A stretch of 64,000 nt of DNA. Source: Lentinula raphanica. Its lineage: Eukaryota; Basidiomycota; Agaricomycetes; Agaricales; Omphalotaceae. The notes under the pieces are model-generated. The model saw only the letters and a list, made by a program, of their open reading frames with translations. It searched no databases and was not told the DNA's origin. This document shows, in pieces, positions 20,129-29,689 of this stretch (positions within the stretch are counted from its first letter, which is position 1; every line of letters starts with the position of its first letter). The stretch covers positions 124,001 to 188,000 of the forward strand of contig JANVFP010000011.1 in the NCBI GenBank assembly GCA_027919835.1, in the 5' to 3' direction. A program made the position numbers and the translations under genes.

Positions 20129-21739
20129 TCAACCGTTCCACCGCAACTCGAGCGTGACGAGGCCGTCCAGGTCCATGCCAGTGCCCTTCTTACCAACGGC
20201 CAAAAGGTACTCAGGCAGTTGAGTGAGAGCATCGTTTGGATCGATACGGTTGGATGGCAGTGGCTCGGCGACCGAAGGTTTGGTCTTGAAACGAACCCAA
20301 GGTTGACCCTTTCGTCGAGACAATATCATGAGACGCAAGCGATTGACTATAGCATAAACTGCGGCAACTTTATTCTGATCAGTCTCTTCGCTATAAGCAT
20401 ATCTATCTGAATCTTCAAAGGTGTAATGTGGATAAGGGTAAGGTGGAATGACCCCGGATTGCACCTTCTCCACTATACCGTCCAAAGGAACGTGGTCGGG
20501 ACACATTTCGATCTTCAGAAATGATAGACCCGAAACTGGGATATAAAGTCCTGACCGAAACAATGGTGCGAGGAACTGGTCGATATTCTCTGGGCACATG
20601 TAGGCGAAGTGCCACAGATCGAGTGTGAGGGATTTGAGGGAAGGAGCTACCCACAAAAGTTTCTGAAACACTTCCGGGGGCATTCCTCCAAGTATCATTG
20701 TCTTCAACCTGCACCGTGACCTAATCAGCATTTCAGTGAGTTCCGGAATTTCGTCCATATTTCCCTCGACATAAAGCGTATCCAAAGATGGGAAACGGAT
20801 GTCTGCCCATATTGCACCAGTAAATCGGATTGAAGTATAGTCGGGAAGAGATAGTGTAGTGAGGTTAGGGTGGTAGAAGGGATTGTCCCTTGACCACGTC
20901 GAATCAGCATCAAGATAGGTCCGTAGTACCCAACCTGCACCAAGGGTCAAACTTCGAAGACGCGGACATTGCGAAAGAAGAGTTGTAAGCGATCTTCCCG
21001 AAAACGTCGCAAGCGTTAAGCTCGTCAAAAGAGAATAGCGAAATGGACTCCCATGCTCATCATTGAAAACACACAAATGGCTCAATGCGGGGCAAGGTTT
21101 AAAGATGTCGCAAAATTCTTGCAGATCATTGGAGGGAGGGAACGTATAGGGAGACCCAACCCCCCTCATGACTTGATCTAGGCAGTCTAGACGTTTGAGA
21201 TTCGGAAAATAGCCGCGAAGAGGTTTAGTACCGTCTCGGCGCAACTCATCGCATACAAGGCGAAATACCGATGATGACAATTGGATGCGAACGTCTCGCC
21301 ATCTGTTGGCCTGCTCCAACAGGCCAGCAAGCACTGCGACTCGTCTTCTCGCCAAAGTGTTCAATTCTGCCGAGAAGTTTGTTGTCCCGCCATGGAATAC
21401 AATATTGAGACGCAACTCCTCAGCCTTTTCAGAGAGGGATATAGCCTGAAGGAGGTACTTGTATTGCGTGACCGTTGTCAGCCAGTCGAGGTTTATGGAA
21501 AACGAAGACCAGAATATCGGATTCGCGAATATGATTTGACGCCACTTTCCATATGCTCGGATTATACTTTCCAATCGAAACTGCAGTCCATCCTTGTTGA
21601 GCTGCACATGAAAAGCCGTATCTTCAGTATGTGAGTCCGCATCCTCCTCGCAATAGCAACAGAAAACTTTTGTCAAGATCTCGACAGGAAGTTCGTCTAT
21701 AGCGCAAGCAGCTTCCGATGCGACCTGCTCGTTTTCCAT
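20129..21739 (-). CDS. F-box protein 1 with LRR-like region
   Basis: One coding exon of 536 aa. I start at ATG 21739 (MENEQVASEA): a 5' UTR intron GTAAGG...ACACAG ends 5 bases before it, and the same structure precedes F-box gene 2, so the open frame upstream is not coding. An N-terminal F-box is visible (AIDELPVEILTKVFCCYCEED, about residues 12-32), followed by WRQIIFANPIFWSSF. The rest is a series of leucine-rich segments (LTSLTLATFSGRSLTTLLSQ, FPSLDTLYVEG, LKSLTLDLWHFAYMC). This architecture is common in expanded agaricomycete F-box families, which link SCF ubiquitin ligases to unknown targets. It is a paralogue of 24142-25908. Confidence 0.87.
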   Translation of the reverse strand: MENEQVASEAACAIDELPVEILTKVFCCYCEEDADSHTEDTAFHVQLNKDGLQFRLESIIRAYGKWRQIIFANPIFWSSFSINLDWLTTVTQYKYLLQAISLSEKAEELRLNIVFHGGTTNFSAELNTLARRRVAVLAGLLEQANRWRDVRIQLSSSVFRLVCDELRRDGTKPLRGYFPNLKRLDCLDQVMRGVGSPYTFPPSNDLQEFCDIFKPCPALSHLCVFNDEHGSPFRYSLLTSLTLATFSGRSLTTLLSQCPRLRSLTLGAGWVLRTYLDADSTWSRDNPFYHPNLTTLSLPDYTSIRFTGAIWADIRFPSLDTLYVEGNMDEIPELTEMLIRSRCRLKTMILGGMPPEVFQKLLWVAPSLKSLTLDLWHFAYMCPENIDQFLAPLFRSGLYIPVSGLSFLKIEMCPDHVPLDGIVEKVQSGVIPPYPYPHYTFEDSDRYAYSEETDQNKVAAVYAIVNRLRLMILSRRKGQPWVRFKTKPSVAEPLPSNRIDPNDALTQLPEYLLAVGKKGTGMDLDGLVTLELRWNG

Positions 21740-22030
21740 AGGAGCTGTGTATATACATGATGAGAAACAACCTTGCATAAAAAGGAGGAGGGACCTTACA
21801 GTGTTCTGATAAACAAGGACTCGGAGGAGGGGCAAGGGATTTTACTAGACAGTACAGAGCTTTTATTCATGGTAGATAGCGGTCGATCATGATATCGATG
21901 AGTGGAGGAACGACTTTGATGTGAATGGACACTGTAGTGACAGAGTAGAACGATGTTCAAAAGACATTGTTTTTTGAAACCACCGTATCCATGTTTCGTG
22001 CGAAGTTCCTCGACCATTCTCTAGATTCCC
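21740..22030 (-). promoter_or_regulatory. 5' leader and promoter of F-box gene 1, shared by three loci
   Basis: Minus-strand sequence containing CCCTTGCCCCTCC, CAGAACACTGTAAGGTCCC (leader exon and donor) and, further up, TCGTGCGAA/GGATACGGTGG and CAAAAAACAATGTCTTTTG. The same order recurs at 25909-26200 and 35150-35420. The 5' UTR intron runs from about 21799 to 21745. Confidence 0.6.
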
Positions 22031-22639
22031 ACATCCAGGTTCCTTCTACTGTGTGAGGGAACAGCTGAAAGCGCGGATGGTTGCTTCGCGATCAAAACAA
22101 TGCCAATTGTTTTGCATGACCATGAGCATGATTGCGTTTTTGTGTTGCACTGCAGTGTTCATATGATATACATAACAACGTTCATCAGATACATTGTCAA
22201 TCTGAGTACAAGGCAGAAAGAGTGTCACCGTCATTTCCCACACCGTATTCTCGCTTAATGATGAACGGACTCCTAGCGTTGTTTGTAGTCAGCCTGAGTT
22301 GCTTTCAGAAGAGAGGTGTAGTATGGGGCACTCAGGCTGTTTGAGCCCTTATCTGTTATCTTTTCAACTTGCCTTCGTTCTCACAACTAGAGACAACTAG
22401 TTATGATAATGATGCGCAAGGTTCTTCCTTGGAGCAGAGAAGATGATATCCACGGGTGATAGATTATAGGCCCCAGACTCCCTCCAGCTGGCAGCTGTTG
22501 TCTGAGAGTATGAGAGACGAATTTGAGCAAGTTCTGCGAGGTTGGATAGGACGATTGAATTCATCTCTGTAGATGTCGTCCCTAAGGAAAGAAAGTGAAT
22601 GCCTAGAGCACAGATTCCGTTGATGAAACAATTTCGAAC
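22031..22639. other. Spacer upstream of F-box gene 1
   Basis: Contains further upstream similarity to the region above F-box gene 2 (GCGATCAAAACAATGC near 22090 and 26300; GTGTTGCACTGCAGTGTT near 22142 and 26340). No gene is recognised. Confidence 0.4.
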
Positions 22640-22875
22640 GTCATCCAGTAGTTGTGCGAGCTGGAAGGAAAGGCTCTATTCTATGATCGAAGACGTTGTA
22701 CTGAGGTCCCAACGTTGAACGCAGGATGCCAAGACTCGGTGTGGGTAGCGTTTGGAGACCAGATACTGCTGCTGCTCGTAGTTGATTCAGCGAGACGAAT
22801 GAGGTGTAATGCTGACTCTTCTCAGGCAATTCGGTTTTACAGAAGAGATGGTTGCTATTCAATGCTGAATTCGGA
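22640..22875 (-). pseudogene. IDO fragment 1 (exon 1 remnant)
   Basis: In broken frames the minus strand repeats parts of the first exon of the intact IDO gene at 36290-37822: LLYKQI-like, QHYTS, LRAA..., then VFDHRIEPFLP against VYQRIAPFLP. The DNA match is recognisable but the exon is incomplete and there is no start or downstream exons. Confidence 0.65.
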
Positions 22876-23149
22876 GGTGATCAGAAAAGAGCAAGAAACA
22901 GTCTACTGTGACTGCATCCGACGTTGAGGGCGAAAAACATAAACGAGAGCAGTCGAGCAGCGGCCCTAATCTGATGAGGATTGTGCGCAACGATGAGGGC
23001 AACAGCCTAAGTTAGGCGCCCAAGCCATCATTTGCTTATCTTATCATATCTGAGGCTTCTCCAAAAACTCTACTTCCCAAATTTCAGTTCAAAGTTCAAA
23101 CTTAACGCCAATGCCCATGCCAAATTTTCCCCCTGCGCATTGCGATGAC

Positions 23150-23450
23150 TTCTATACTGCAGCTTTCTCATGGTCCTCCTCCCCCAGAACTCAGAGGATG
23201 CATACACGCTTACTGCAAAAATCAATGCCAGAACTTGTTCAACGGCAATCCTTTGACTTTGGAGTCTTGGAGAGCATACGTGGCAGGCTTGTCTAGTTGC
23301 GGAGACGGCGATCCAGAGAAATCCGCACCAGAAGGATCGCTCATAACTCCTGCTCTTTCAAGGAAGAGTGGTGCAGCCAAAACATGCTTGGATCTGAGAG
23401 TACTATACACACCATACGGTAGCTGGAAGTCCGGGATGGAAGATTGAAAG
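23150..23450 (+). pseudogene. Decayed copy of the Sld7-like gene
   Basis: Short blocks follow the order of the gene at 17647: GCAAAAATCAATGC.AGAACTTGTTC against GCAAGAATCAATGCTGGTCATACC, TTTGGAGTCTTGGAGAGCAT against CTTTGGAGAGTATGCG, AGAAGGATCGCTCATAACTCCTGC against ACGGATGGATCGTTCAAGAC, GAAGAGTGGTGCAGCCAA against GAAGAGTGGTAGAGCTAA, and TTGGATCTGAGAGTA. Introns and long stretches are missing. Frames are broken. Confidence 0.65.
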
Positions 23451-23493
23451 AAAAGATATTCACGAAGATGGGCCTGTAATTGAAAAAACAACG

Positions 23494-23605
23494 CTCCTCG
23501 TCCCGTAAAACGTGTGCGCGGTGGGTATTCTATCTAGTCCCGATTCTTGATCTTCCCTTTCTCGTCTCGCTCGAGTTTTTCAGACATAAATAATATACTC
23601 GGTCC
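23494..23605 (-). pseudogene. Fragment of the GFA-domain gene (3' end)
   Basis: The plus-strand block CTCGTCCCGTAAAACGTGTG, followed by CGGTGGGTAT and CCCGATTCTTGATCTTCCCT, matches the last exon of the GFA gene at 19134-19250 (CTCGTCCCGTAAAACATATG and onward). It keeps the same position relative to the Sld7-like remnant and the F-box gene as in the intact block. Confidence 0.7.
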
Positions 23606-23844
23606 AGACTCTCAGTCAAACTCGGAAGACAACTAAAGAACAACACATTATGATTAATGCATAATAAAACTAGGAGATGTATCCTACTACTATTAGGCTG
23701 AATCCATAGCGTGACTAGTAGGTATGATGCAGTGGATGCGGGACGTCTCAACAAACCTACTACGTATAATCTCCTAAAAAGTATCGTCAAAAGCGTAATC
23801 ATATCACAGAATCCCAACAGCGCTCAACGGCAACTGTCAAGAAA

Positions 23845-24060
23845 AAAGTTCGTTAGAAAACAAGAGAAAGAGTCTGTCATAAACCAAAAAAGAGCGTGAG
23901 GATTCAAGAAAAAGTGTTATGAACCAAAGAAAAGTTCTTGAAGTAAGAAAGAGCGTTGTAAAACAAGGTAGAGTCCGACGTGTACCAAGAAAGAGTCTGT
24001 CGAGAAAGAGCGTTCAAGTTATGAATCAAACAAGAGTCTGTTATGAACCAATCATCAACC
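23845..24060. repeat. Imperfect tandem array downstream of F-box gene 2
   Basis: Variants of GAACCAA-GAAAGAG-GT-TGTT repeat about six to eight times (AAAGAGTCTGTCATAAACCA, AAAGTGTTATGAACCAA, AAGAAAGAGCGTTGTAAAAC, AAGAAAGAGTCTGTCGAG, AAACAAGAGTCTGTTATGAA). Period is roughly 20-35 bases and irregular. It lies in the probable 3' untranslated region of the F-box gene. Confidence 0.55.
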
Positions 24061-24141
24061 TGCGAAGTCATGATGAACCTATAAACCAATGATGAACAAT
24101 GAATGTTGAACTAACATTAGTAACTTCTGACCCGAGAGCGA

Positions 24142-25908
24142 TCATTCCCAAACAAATTCGAGCGTCAGGAGGCGTTCCAATACTCCCGTCCTTTCGACAG
24201 CCAAAAGGTAGTCAGGCAGATGAGTAAGAACATCATCTGCACTGACATTGGATGGCAGCGGTGGCAAGTCAATGTATGGTTTGGTCTTGATACGAACCGA
24301 AGGGCCGCCACCTAAACCATATCGAGACTTTACCATGAAGCGCAAACGATTGACGACAGTATAAACCAGGGAGATCTCAGCAGCAATCAACCTGGCAGCG
24401 TTTTCTCCAGGAGGCCCTTCGCTCGTAGTAGTGTCCTTTGTATCATCTTCCCGATCGGCTTCTATTTCAACTCCAGGATCAGCCTCAGAGGTAGCTTCAG
24501 TATCAGGCTGATCAGAATAAGCCTCGAAATATGCTTCGGAACTAGTGTCAGAGTCAGAATCAAAGTCAGATTCCAAATCGCTGCTAAAGTCATCTGTATC
24601 GCTTGCTAAAGCAACAGCACTCTCTGCATCTTCTGAGGTGAATTCCGGATAAGTGTAGGCTCGGAGGCGCCCAGAAGGCAGGTCTCCGGGATGAATTTCA
24701 ATCTTCAGAGAGGATAGACCTGGGACTGAGACACCCAATTCTGTGCCATACAAGGGCGCGAGGAACCGATCCAATTTGTTAAGACACAGGTAGTGATTGA
24801 GGTGTTGCATAGTCAGTGTTAGGGATTTGAGGGAAGTCGCAAAAGACAAAAGATCTCTGAGTACAATCGCGGGCATTGCTCCAAGGATCATGGTCTGCAG
24901 GCTGCACCCTGACTCTTTCAGCATATCAATGAGTGCTTGGAATTTACCCGGATGGCGCGTTCTCCCGATATGAAGTGTATCCAAAGATGGGAAGCGGACG
25001 TCTGCCCATCCTATAGAAGAGAGAGGATTATAGTCGGGAAGAGATAGTGTAGTGAGGGTTGGGTAGTAAAGAGGGTTGCTCTTTGAATATTTACCATCAT
25101 GCTTGATCATGAACGGGGCTTTCCGAAAGTATTCTCCACTCGTAGTGAGGACCAGACTTGTAAGACTAGAACATTGAGAAAGAAGAGTCGAAAGTGGGCT
25201 CACGTAAAGCTCCTCGATCTTCAAGTTTCTTAACTGGGCATAATAGAATGGATTCAAAGACAAATGCTTCAATGCGGGGCAAGGATCGAAGATGTTGAAC
25301 TTGTAGAGGTCTAAATAATGGTGCCGGGCGCGCGTCGGGTAGTTCATAGTCAGGTCAGAGCAATCTAGACGTTCAAGGTTCGGAAAGTAGCCATGGGGAG
25401 GTGTATCGTTCCGGCCCAAGTACCTAATCACGCGGCCAAATATATGCGATGGAAGCTCGAGGCGAACGTCTCGCCATCTATTGGCCCGATCCAGCATACC
25501 CGCAATCACTGCAAATCGTTGTATATCTGAAGGGTCTGCATCGTCAAAGTCCAATAAAGCGTCTGTATATGCAATATTGAGACGCAATTTGACATTTCCG
25601 GTGCGCGATAGGGCCTCGAGAAGGTATCCGCATTGCTTGTCCTCTGTCGTGTAGTCGAAGTGTACTGAGAATGAAGACCAGAATCTTGGACTTCCGAATA
25701 CAATGTCACGCCAATGTTCGCATGTGCTGGTGATGGTTCGAAAGGGAGTGCGAAGTTTTTTACAGTCAAGTACCACAGAAAAAGCCGGCTCCGTAGGATG
25801 TAGGTCCTCATTCTGCTCACAATAGAAACAGAATACGTCGGTTAGGAGTTCGACAGGAAGGTCGTGTATAGAGCGAACAGTTCTCCTAATGAGTCGTGCG
25901 TTTGGCAT
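24142..25908 (-). CDS. F-box protein 2 with acidic insertion
   Basis: Single coding exon, 588 aa. The start MPNARLIRRTVR directly follows a 5' UTR intron (GTAAGG...ACACAG) as in paralogue 1. The F-box is near residues 14-34 (IHDLPVELLTDVFCFYCEQ). Leucine-rich repeats like those of F-box 1 follow (FPSLDTLHIGR, SLTLTMQHLNHYLCLNKLDR). Unlike paralogue 1 it carries about 70 residues of Ser/Asp/Glu-rich sequence (about residues 425-495) before the conserved end (LPDYLLAVER). Likely a substrate adaptor of an SCF ubiquitin ligase by family; its target is unknown. Confidence in the family is high, in any specific role nil. Confidence 0.87.
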   Translation of the reverse strand: MPNARLIRRTVRSIHDLPVELLTDVFCFYCEQNEDLHPTEPAFSVVLDCKKLRTPFRTITSTCEHWRDIVFGSPRFWSSFSVHFDYTTEDKQCGYLLEALSRTGNVKLRLNIAYTDALLDFDDADPSDIQRFAVIAGMLDRANRWRDVRLELPSHIFGRVIRYLGRNDTPPHGYFPNLERLDCSDLTMNYPTRARHHYLDLYKFNIFDPCPALKHLSLNPFYYAQLRNLKIEELYVSPLSTLLSQCSSLTSLVLTTSGEYFRKAPFMIKHDGKYSKSNPLYYPTLTTLSLPDYNPLSSIGWADVRFPSLDTLHIGRTRHPGKFQALIDMLKESGCSLQTMILGAMPAIVLRDLLSFATSLKSLTLTMQHLNHYLCLNKLDRFLAPLYGTELGVSVPGLSSLKIEIHPGDLPSGRLRAYTYPEFTSEDAESAVALASDTDDFSSDLESDFDSDSDTSSEAYFEAYSDQPDTEATSEADPGVEIEADREDDTKDTTTSEGPPGENAARLIAAEISLVYTVVNRLRFMVKSRYGLGGGPSVRIKTKPYIDLPPLPSNVSADDVLTHLPDYLLAVERTGVLERLLTLEFVWE

Positions 25909-26230
25909 AGTGAGCTGTGTGTTTCATGTGCATCAGGGCCGTCCTTTGATAAGAAGGAAGAGAGACCTTACGGTGTTCTGATTAATAAGGACTTGGTGGA
26001 GGGGCAAGGGACGTTACTAAAACTTACGGAGCTTTTATCCAAGGTAGAGCATCCCAATCTAGCATCTGTTGAGATCAATGAGTGGAGGAACAACTTGCAA
26101 TGTGAACGAATGCGGTGGTGACAGTGTAGAAAGAAATTCAAAAGACATTGTTTTTTCGAACCACTGTATCCATCCTTCGTGCGAAGTTCCGACTCGACGA
26201 ATCTTGATTCCAACATGCACGGTCCTTCCT
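25909..26230 (-). promoter_or_regulatory. 5' leader and promoter of F-box gene 2
   Basis: Repeats the elements of 21740-22030: the intron donor CACCGTAAGGTCTC near 25970, CCTTGCCCCTCCACC near 25999, and the upstream block around AAAAAACAATGTCTTTTG near 26140, followed by ACTTCGCACGAAGG near 26180. Confidence 0.6.
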
Positions 26231-26679
26231 GACCATCACATACTGCTTCACTTCAACAGGTTGAGAGAATTAGTCGAAAGCGCGACTGGTTGCCTCGCGA
26301 TCAAAACAATGCTAATTGTCTTGACTGATTGCGTTTTTGTGTTGCATTGCAGTGTTAATACAACATCGATAACAACGCTGATCAGATATGTTGTTTAATT
26401 GAGTACAAGGTAGATGTTCTTTGAAAGACTCACCGTCACTACCATAATCATTTCGTCGGAAAGGCATTTTGATGAATACAGCCCTAACATTGTTTGCAGT
26501 CAGTCTGAAAGAAGTCGTCAGTGTGAGAAGACACGTATGTAGTATTAAGCGCTTGAGCGCTTATTGATATCAGTTCGTTCTCATCGCAAATCATACTGAG
26601 GATAAATTTCAGGCCCTCGGTGCCTTTCGAGAGAGACGGATTTGGACGTATGACATTGATATCACGTCAGATTGTCCCT

Positions 26680-26990
26680 TAGTATATGGCCATGGTACAA
26701 TGGGTTTGCGAAGAAACGGAAAGGATTTCTCATTTTGCGCTTCACACAGGTACCGGGAGCCATCTGTTCAAGATCGATATTGAGCGGTAGTAAAAGTGTT
26801 TTCAGAATATCCGTGCACGTACCGATAACTTCAAGCAAACGCCTTGAAGCTGAACAAGATACAATCCCGACCACTTGAAGCACTCATAAGCTGATGGCAG
26901 CACTCCTCCGATATCTCGCAAATGTCGGAATTGAAACCTCTTCCTTAGGAGAGCAACCACCTCCATAATCTTAGCACAAGCCACGATTCC
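26680..26990 (-). pseudogene. IDO fragment 2 (exon 1 end, intron 1, exon 2 start)
   Basis: The plus-strand blocks ATGGCCATGGTACAATG, TTTCTCATTTTGCGCTTCAC, GTACCGATAA, CTCGCAAATGTCGGAATTGAAACC and CTTCCTTAGGAGAGCAACC match 37209-37500 of the intact IDO gene in order, with indels that disrupt the frame. The intron 1 region is included, so this is a genomic copy and not a processed one. Confidence 0.7.
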
Positions 26991-27502
26991 GCGTAGTTTT
27001 TGATTCAAGCTGGATGAGCTGACCGCGTGAAAGATGGTCGACGTTCAGAGGAAGGCTCACATGTACATGGAGGTCCAGATCAAAAACAAAGGTGTACAAT
27101 TGCATTACACTTGACCATTCTATGAAAAATCAGCCCCGTATCATTGAAACCGTGAATCGTCGTAAGATCAGAAATTCGTTTGAAACTGAACTCCACTGAG
27201 GTCTGGCGTCCGGATGCTGCTTGACGTATTCCAACAGAGACGAAGATTGCTGGTGGCGGTCCGGACGTTCGACCCTTCATGTGTTGGTTCTGTAGATGAG
27301 AAGAGAAAGAAGATTTCGGTACAATATGACATGGTCTGAGAAAAAGAGTCAATTGTGAAGTGTACTGCTAACCTATGGCTTTTGAGAAAAATGAGAGTCC
27401 AGGGAAGGGAAGAAAGGTCCTGTTCAGCACAGTCGATGTGCGACTCCTAGTCGACGTACCCCAAAGCGACCGAATATCCCTCCTCGGACTAGAAGAGGTT
27501 AT
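26991..27502. other. Spacer and 3' region of family A gene at 27503
   Basis: From about 27120 it is similar to 29690-29860: TGAATCGTCGTAAG, CCTCACTGAGGTCTGGCGTCC-like, GGTGGCGGTCCGGACG, TTCGACCCTTC. On the minus strand CTACAG|AACCAACACATGAAG near 27290 is the 3' UTR acceptor seen in the other family A units. No further gene is seen. Confidence 0.5.
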
Positions 27503-28429
27503 CTATGTATGCGTTGGTCGTCCCGTTCCCTGCAGGATCTCTGCTGCTGAATCTACAGAAAGTCTGTGCCCCCTATCCTGATCGTCGGGGGGAAATCCAG
27601 AGGGGTTCGAGCTCGCACCGGATTTTGAAGATTCACCGCCCGTTGTGAACGCAGGTCCGGCGCTAGGCTGAGTCTGCTTTGTACGGTACTGTTTCTTCTG
27701 CTGGCGAGAATGATGACTGTCGCGGTATCCTTGTAGACGAACGCGGTTGTAATAACGCGTGATGTATTCGGGATCGTCTGCCTCTGCCTTGAGGACGTCC
27801 AACGTCTCCAATGCTTTCGATTCCTCAAAATTTTCCCTGAACAAACGCTGCGAACTAAAATAGTGCAATGCAACAAGGGAGAATGACTTGTCATCATCGA
27901 AGTCCCTCTTCAAGTGATCCTGCGACAACTTCCTGAGCTTCTCGATATCTTTGACAAAATCCAGGTGAAAATTGCGCCCTGATTTGGAAAATTTGAAACG
28001 ACCGCGCAGTTTCAATTCTTCATAATATTCCGGATCAGGTTTTCGAGCTTGACTACGTTTAGGTCGTGGTGAGGAATTAGAGACTGGAGCGCGTCGCTCG
28101 AATTGGATCGGTTTCGAGGATGAAGGAGAAGTTGTGACATGTCCCTGGAGTCGTGGTGTGACGGTTATGACATGCTCCTTGGATTCTATTTTTGTGTAGA
28201 AAAAGCACACATCAGCGCCAATGCACGTTGAGTGCTTTGCTGATAGCCGTTCGGCGTGGCCTGCGTCTAATTTGACCCAGTCTTCCACTTCAGGAACTTG
28301 TGGTTTACGAGGTGCAATAATTCCAGCGCGAAGCAACTTATAATCTCCGCCCAAGTGAGTCTTCGCCTTGACAGCAGAAGCGAGGAGAGCAACAGTGACA
28401 TAGAAAGTGTATATGATTTGAGAGCGCAT
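27503..28429 (-). CDS. Family A secreted protein, single domain (308 aa)
   Basis: Intronless ORF starting MRSQIIYTFYVTVALLASAV, a likely signal peptide ending near residue 23. The family domain follows once: LLRAGIIAPRKPQ, WVKLDAGHAERLSAKHSTCI, VCFFYTKIESKEHVITV, a polar linker, YYEELKLRGRFKFSKSGRNF, DFVKDIEKLRKLS and DDKSFSLVALHYFSSQRLF. The C-terminal 100 residues are hydrophilic (Gln/Lys/Ser/Gly-rich) and probably disordered, ending AAEILQGTGRPTHT. Two conserved Cys only. It is nearest to the gene at 30069 (tandem duplicate, 2.55 kb apart). No known domain recognised; possibly secreted. Confidence 0.82.
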   Translation of the reverse strand: MRSQIIYTFYVTVALLASAVKAKTHLGGDYKLLRAGIIAPRKPQVPEVEDWVKLDAGHAERLSAKHSTCIGADVCFFYTKIESKEHVITVTPRLQGHVTTSPSSSKPIQFERRAPVSNSSPRPKRSQARKPDPEYYEELKLRGRFKFSKSGRNFHLDFVKDIEKLRKLSQDHLKRDFDDDKSFSLVALHYFSSQRLFRENFEESKALETLDVLKAEADDPEYITRYYNRVRLQGYRDSHHSRQQKKQYRTKQTQPSAGPAFTTGGESSKSGASSNPSGFPPDDQDRGHRLSVDSAAEILQGTGRPTHT

Positions 28430-28576
28430 TTAGGGGTCACCGATGATGTGGTGGAGAAAGAGGCAGTAGCAGTCAGGGACAGATGAAAGACTCGAGTCGT
28501 AGGGTAAGATGGGCTGGGGGGAGAATGGGGTATGATGATTGATGATGGTCGAGTCACGAAGTTGTTGTCGATTCAA

Positions 28577-28810
28577 CTGTATTTTGAACTTCAGTTGGAA
28601 GGTGAAAGACAGATATTACCAAGTGCTTACCGGACCAGCGTTGAAGCAAGACAATGAGAAAAAGCAGACAGTCGTTGGGTAAGATGGGCTGAGGGGCACG
28701 AGTTCAACTAAATTATTGTCGGTTCAACTGTATTCTCAAAACTTCAGTCCGGAAGTGAAAGAGATCAGTTTTCAAGTGCTTACCGGACCAGCGCTGGAGC
28801 AAGACAACGA
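28577..28810 (-). promoter_or_regulatory. Two tandem spliced-leader copies upstream of family A gene at 27503
   Basis: On the minus strand two leader exon-intron modules follow each other. In each, CGCTGGTCCG is followed by GTAAGC...ACAG and TTGAA. Introns are 28630-28577 (54 nt) and 28783-28728 (56 nt). The exon before the outer donor reads GCTCCAGCGCTGGTCCG and before the inner donor GCTTCAACGCTGGTCCG. This suggests a duplicated non-coding first exon. Confidence 0.65.
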
Positions 28811-28839
28811 GAAAACAGCAGATGCTATGAGAGGAAAGA

Positions 28840-29290
28840 GATGGGGCCTGGAGGAAGTTGGAATGCGTTGGGCCTGGCCAAAGTATCTTGCTGAGTCTGC
28901 GGAGTTTCATCAAGCCACTGCACCGCCTCCGGCCTTGCCCTGAGATAGCTTGCTGGTACATACTGAAAGATATCGCCTGATAACCTCTGATAACTCTGGG
29001 CTTAGCTCCTCCGCACACTGCCCTAATGATTGGCGTAACCTCCTCGTATCTGTCCGTTGGCCCGTTGGTTGTCCTATAGATGACTCAGGACTGCCATGGA
29101 AAAGGAGTGCGAGGAAGTAGGAGGAAGTTCAAGAAGCTTTGCAAGACTGCGTTATGAATATTCAGATGACGGAGTGAATGCATTCCGATTATTGACCAAG
29201 TTGCTTGAGCACCGAGGTTCGTGAATGAGAACACGTCGGCAGCCTTCGGCAGGATTTCGCCTTCAGCGCTTCTTGGGCGCTCAATTCTAC
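28840..29290 (-). promoter_or_regulatory. Family A promoter module of the gene at 27503
   Basis: Minus-strand landmarks: AGCGCCCAAGAAGCGCT (29281-29265), GGACAACCAACGGGCC near 29070, GGGCAGTG near 29020, GATGAAACTCCGCAGACTC near 28900, and TTGGCCAGGC near 28875. The same order occurs above the other family A genes. Confidence 0.58.
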
Positions 29291-29499
29291 GCTCAAATCG
29301 TCTGCTGCCGCCGTCTGACTATCAAAATTCCATCCGTACTGTCACTATGTTTAATCTCCATTCATAGAATCCTCGATGTGCTCTCACTGGAAGCAGACAT
29401 TGCTGAACACCAAGATGATCCTCAGGAAAATATATCAAGTGCCCCTTCCACTTGTGACTTCAGCAAGCACCAGGATGACCTTGAATTGCGAACTTTCCT

Positions 29500-29640
29500 T
29501 GAAGGATTTGTTTTAACGTCCAGGACCTGTGACAGAAATAGAAGACAAACACACACTCTCGAGATCTCGCAGACGTCAGGGATCAAAACCTCTTCCTTCA
29601 AAAGAGCAAGCACATGAGCATTGTTAATGAGGTTCAGATC
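29500..29640 (-). pseudogene. IDO fragment 3 (short exon 1 piece)
   Basis: TCTCGCAGACGTCAGGGATC and AAACCTCTTCCTTCAAAAGAGC match TCTCGCACACGTCAGGAATC and AAACCTCTTCCTCGAGGAGAGC in exon 1 of the IDO gene (about 37447-37492), extending weakly to TTGTTAATGAGG. In protein terms, ALLKEEVLIPDVCE against ALLEEEVSIPDVCE. Only about 100 bases align well. Confidence 0.6.
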
Positions 29641-29689
29641 AAAAACAAAGGTGTACAGTTTACATTACGCATAGCCGTTCTATAAAAGC

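Noticed and set aside
21740..21835. Extension of F-box protein 1 upstream of ATG 21739
   Set aside because: The frame crosses a leader intron (GTAAGG...ACACAG) conserved in the paralogue, whose coding starts at the matching ATG.
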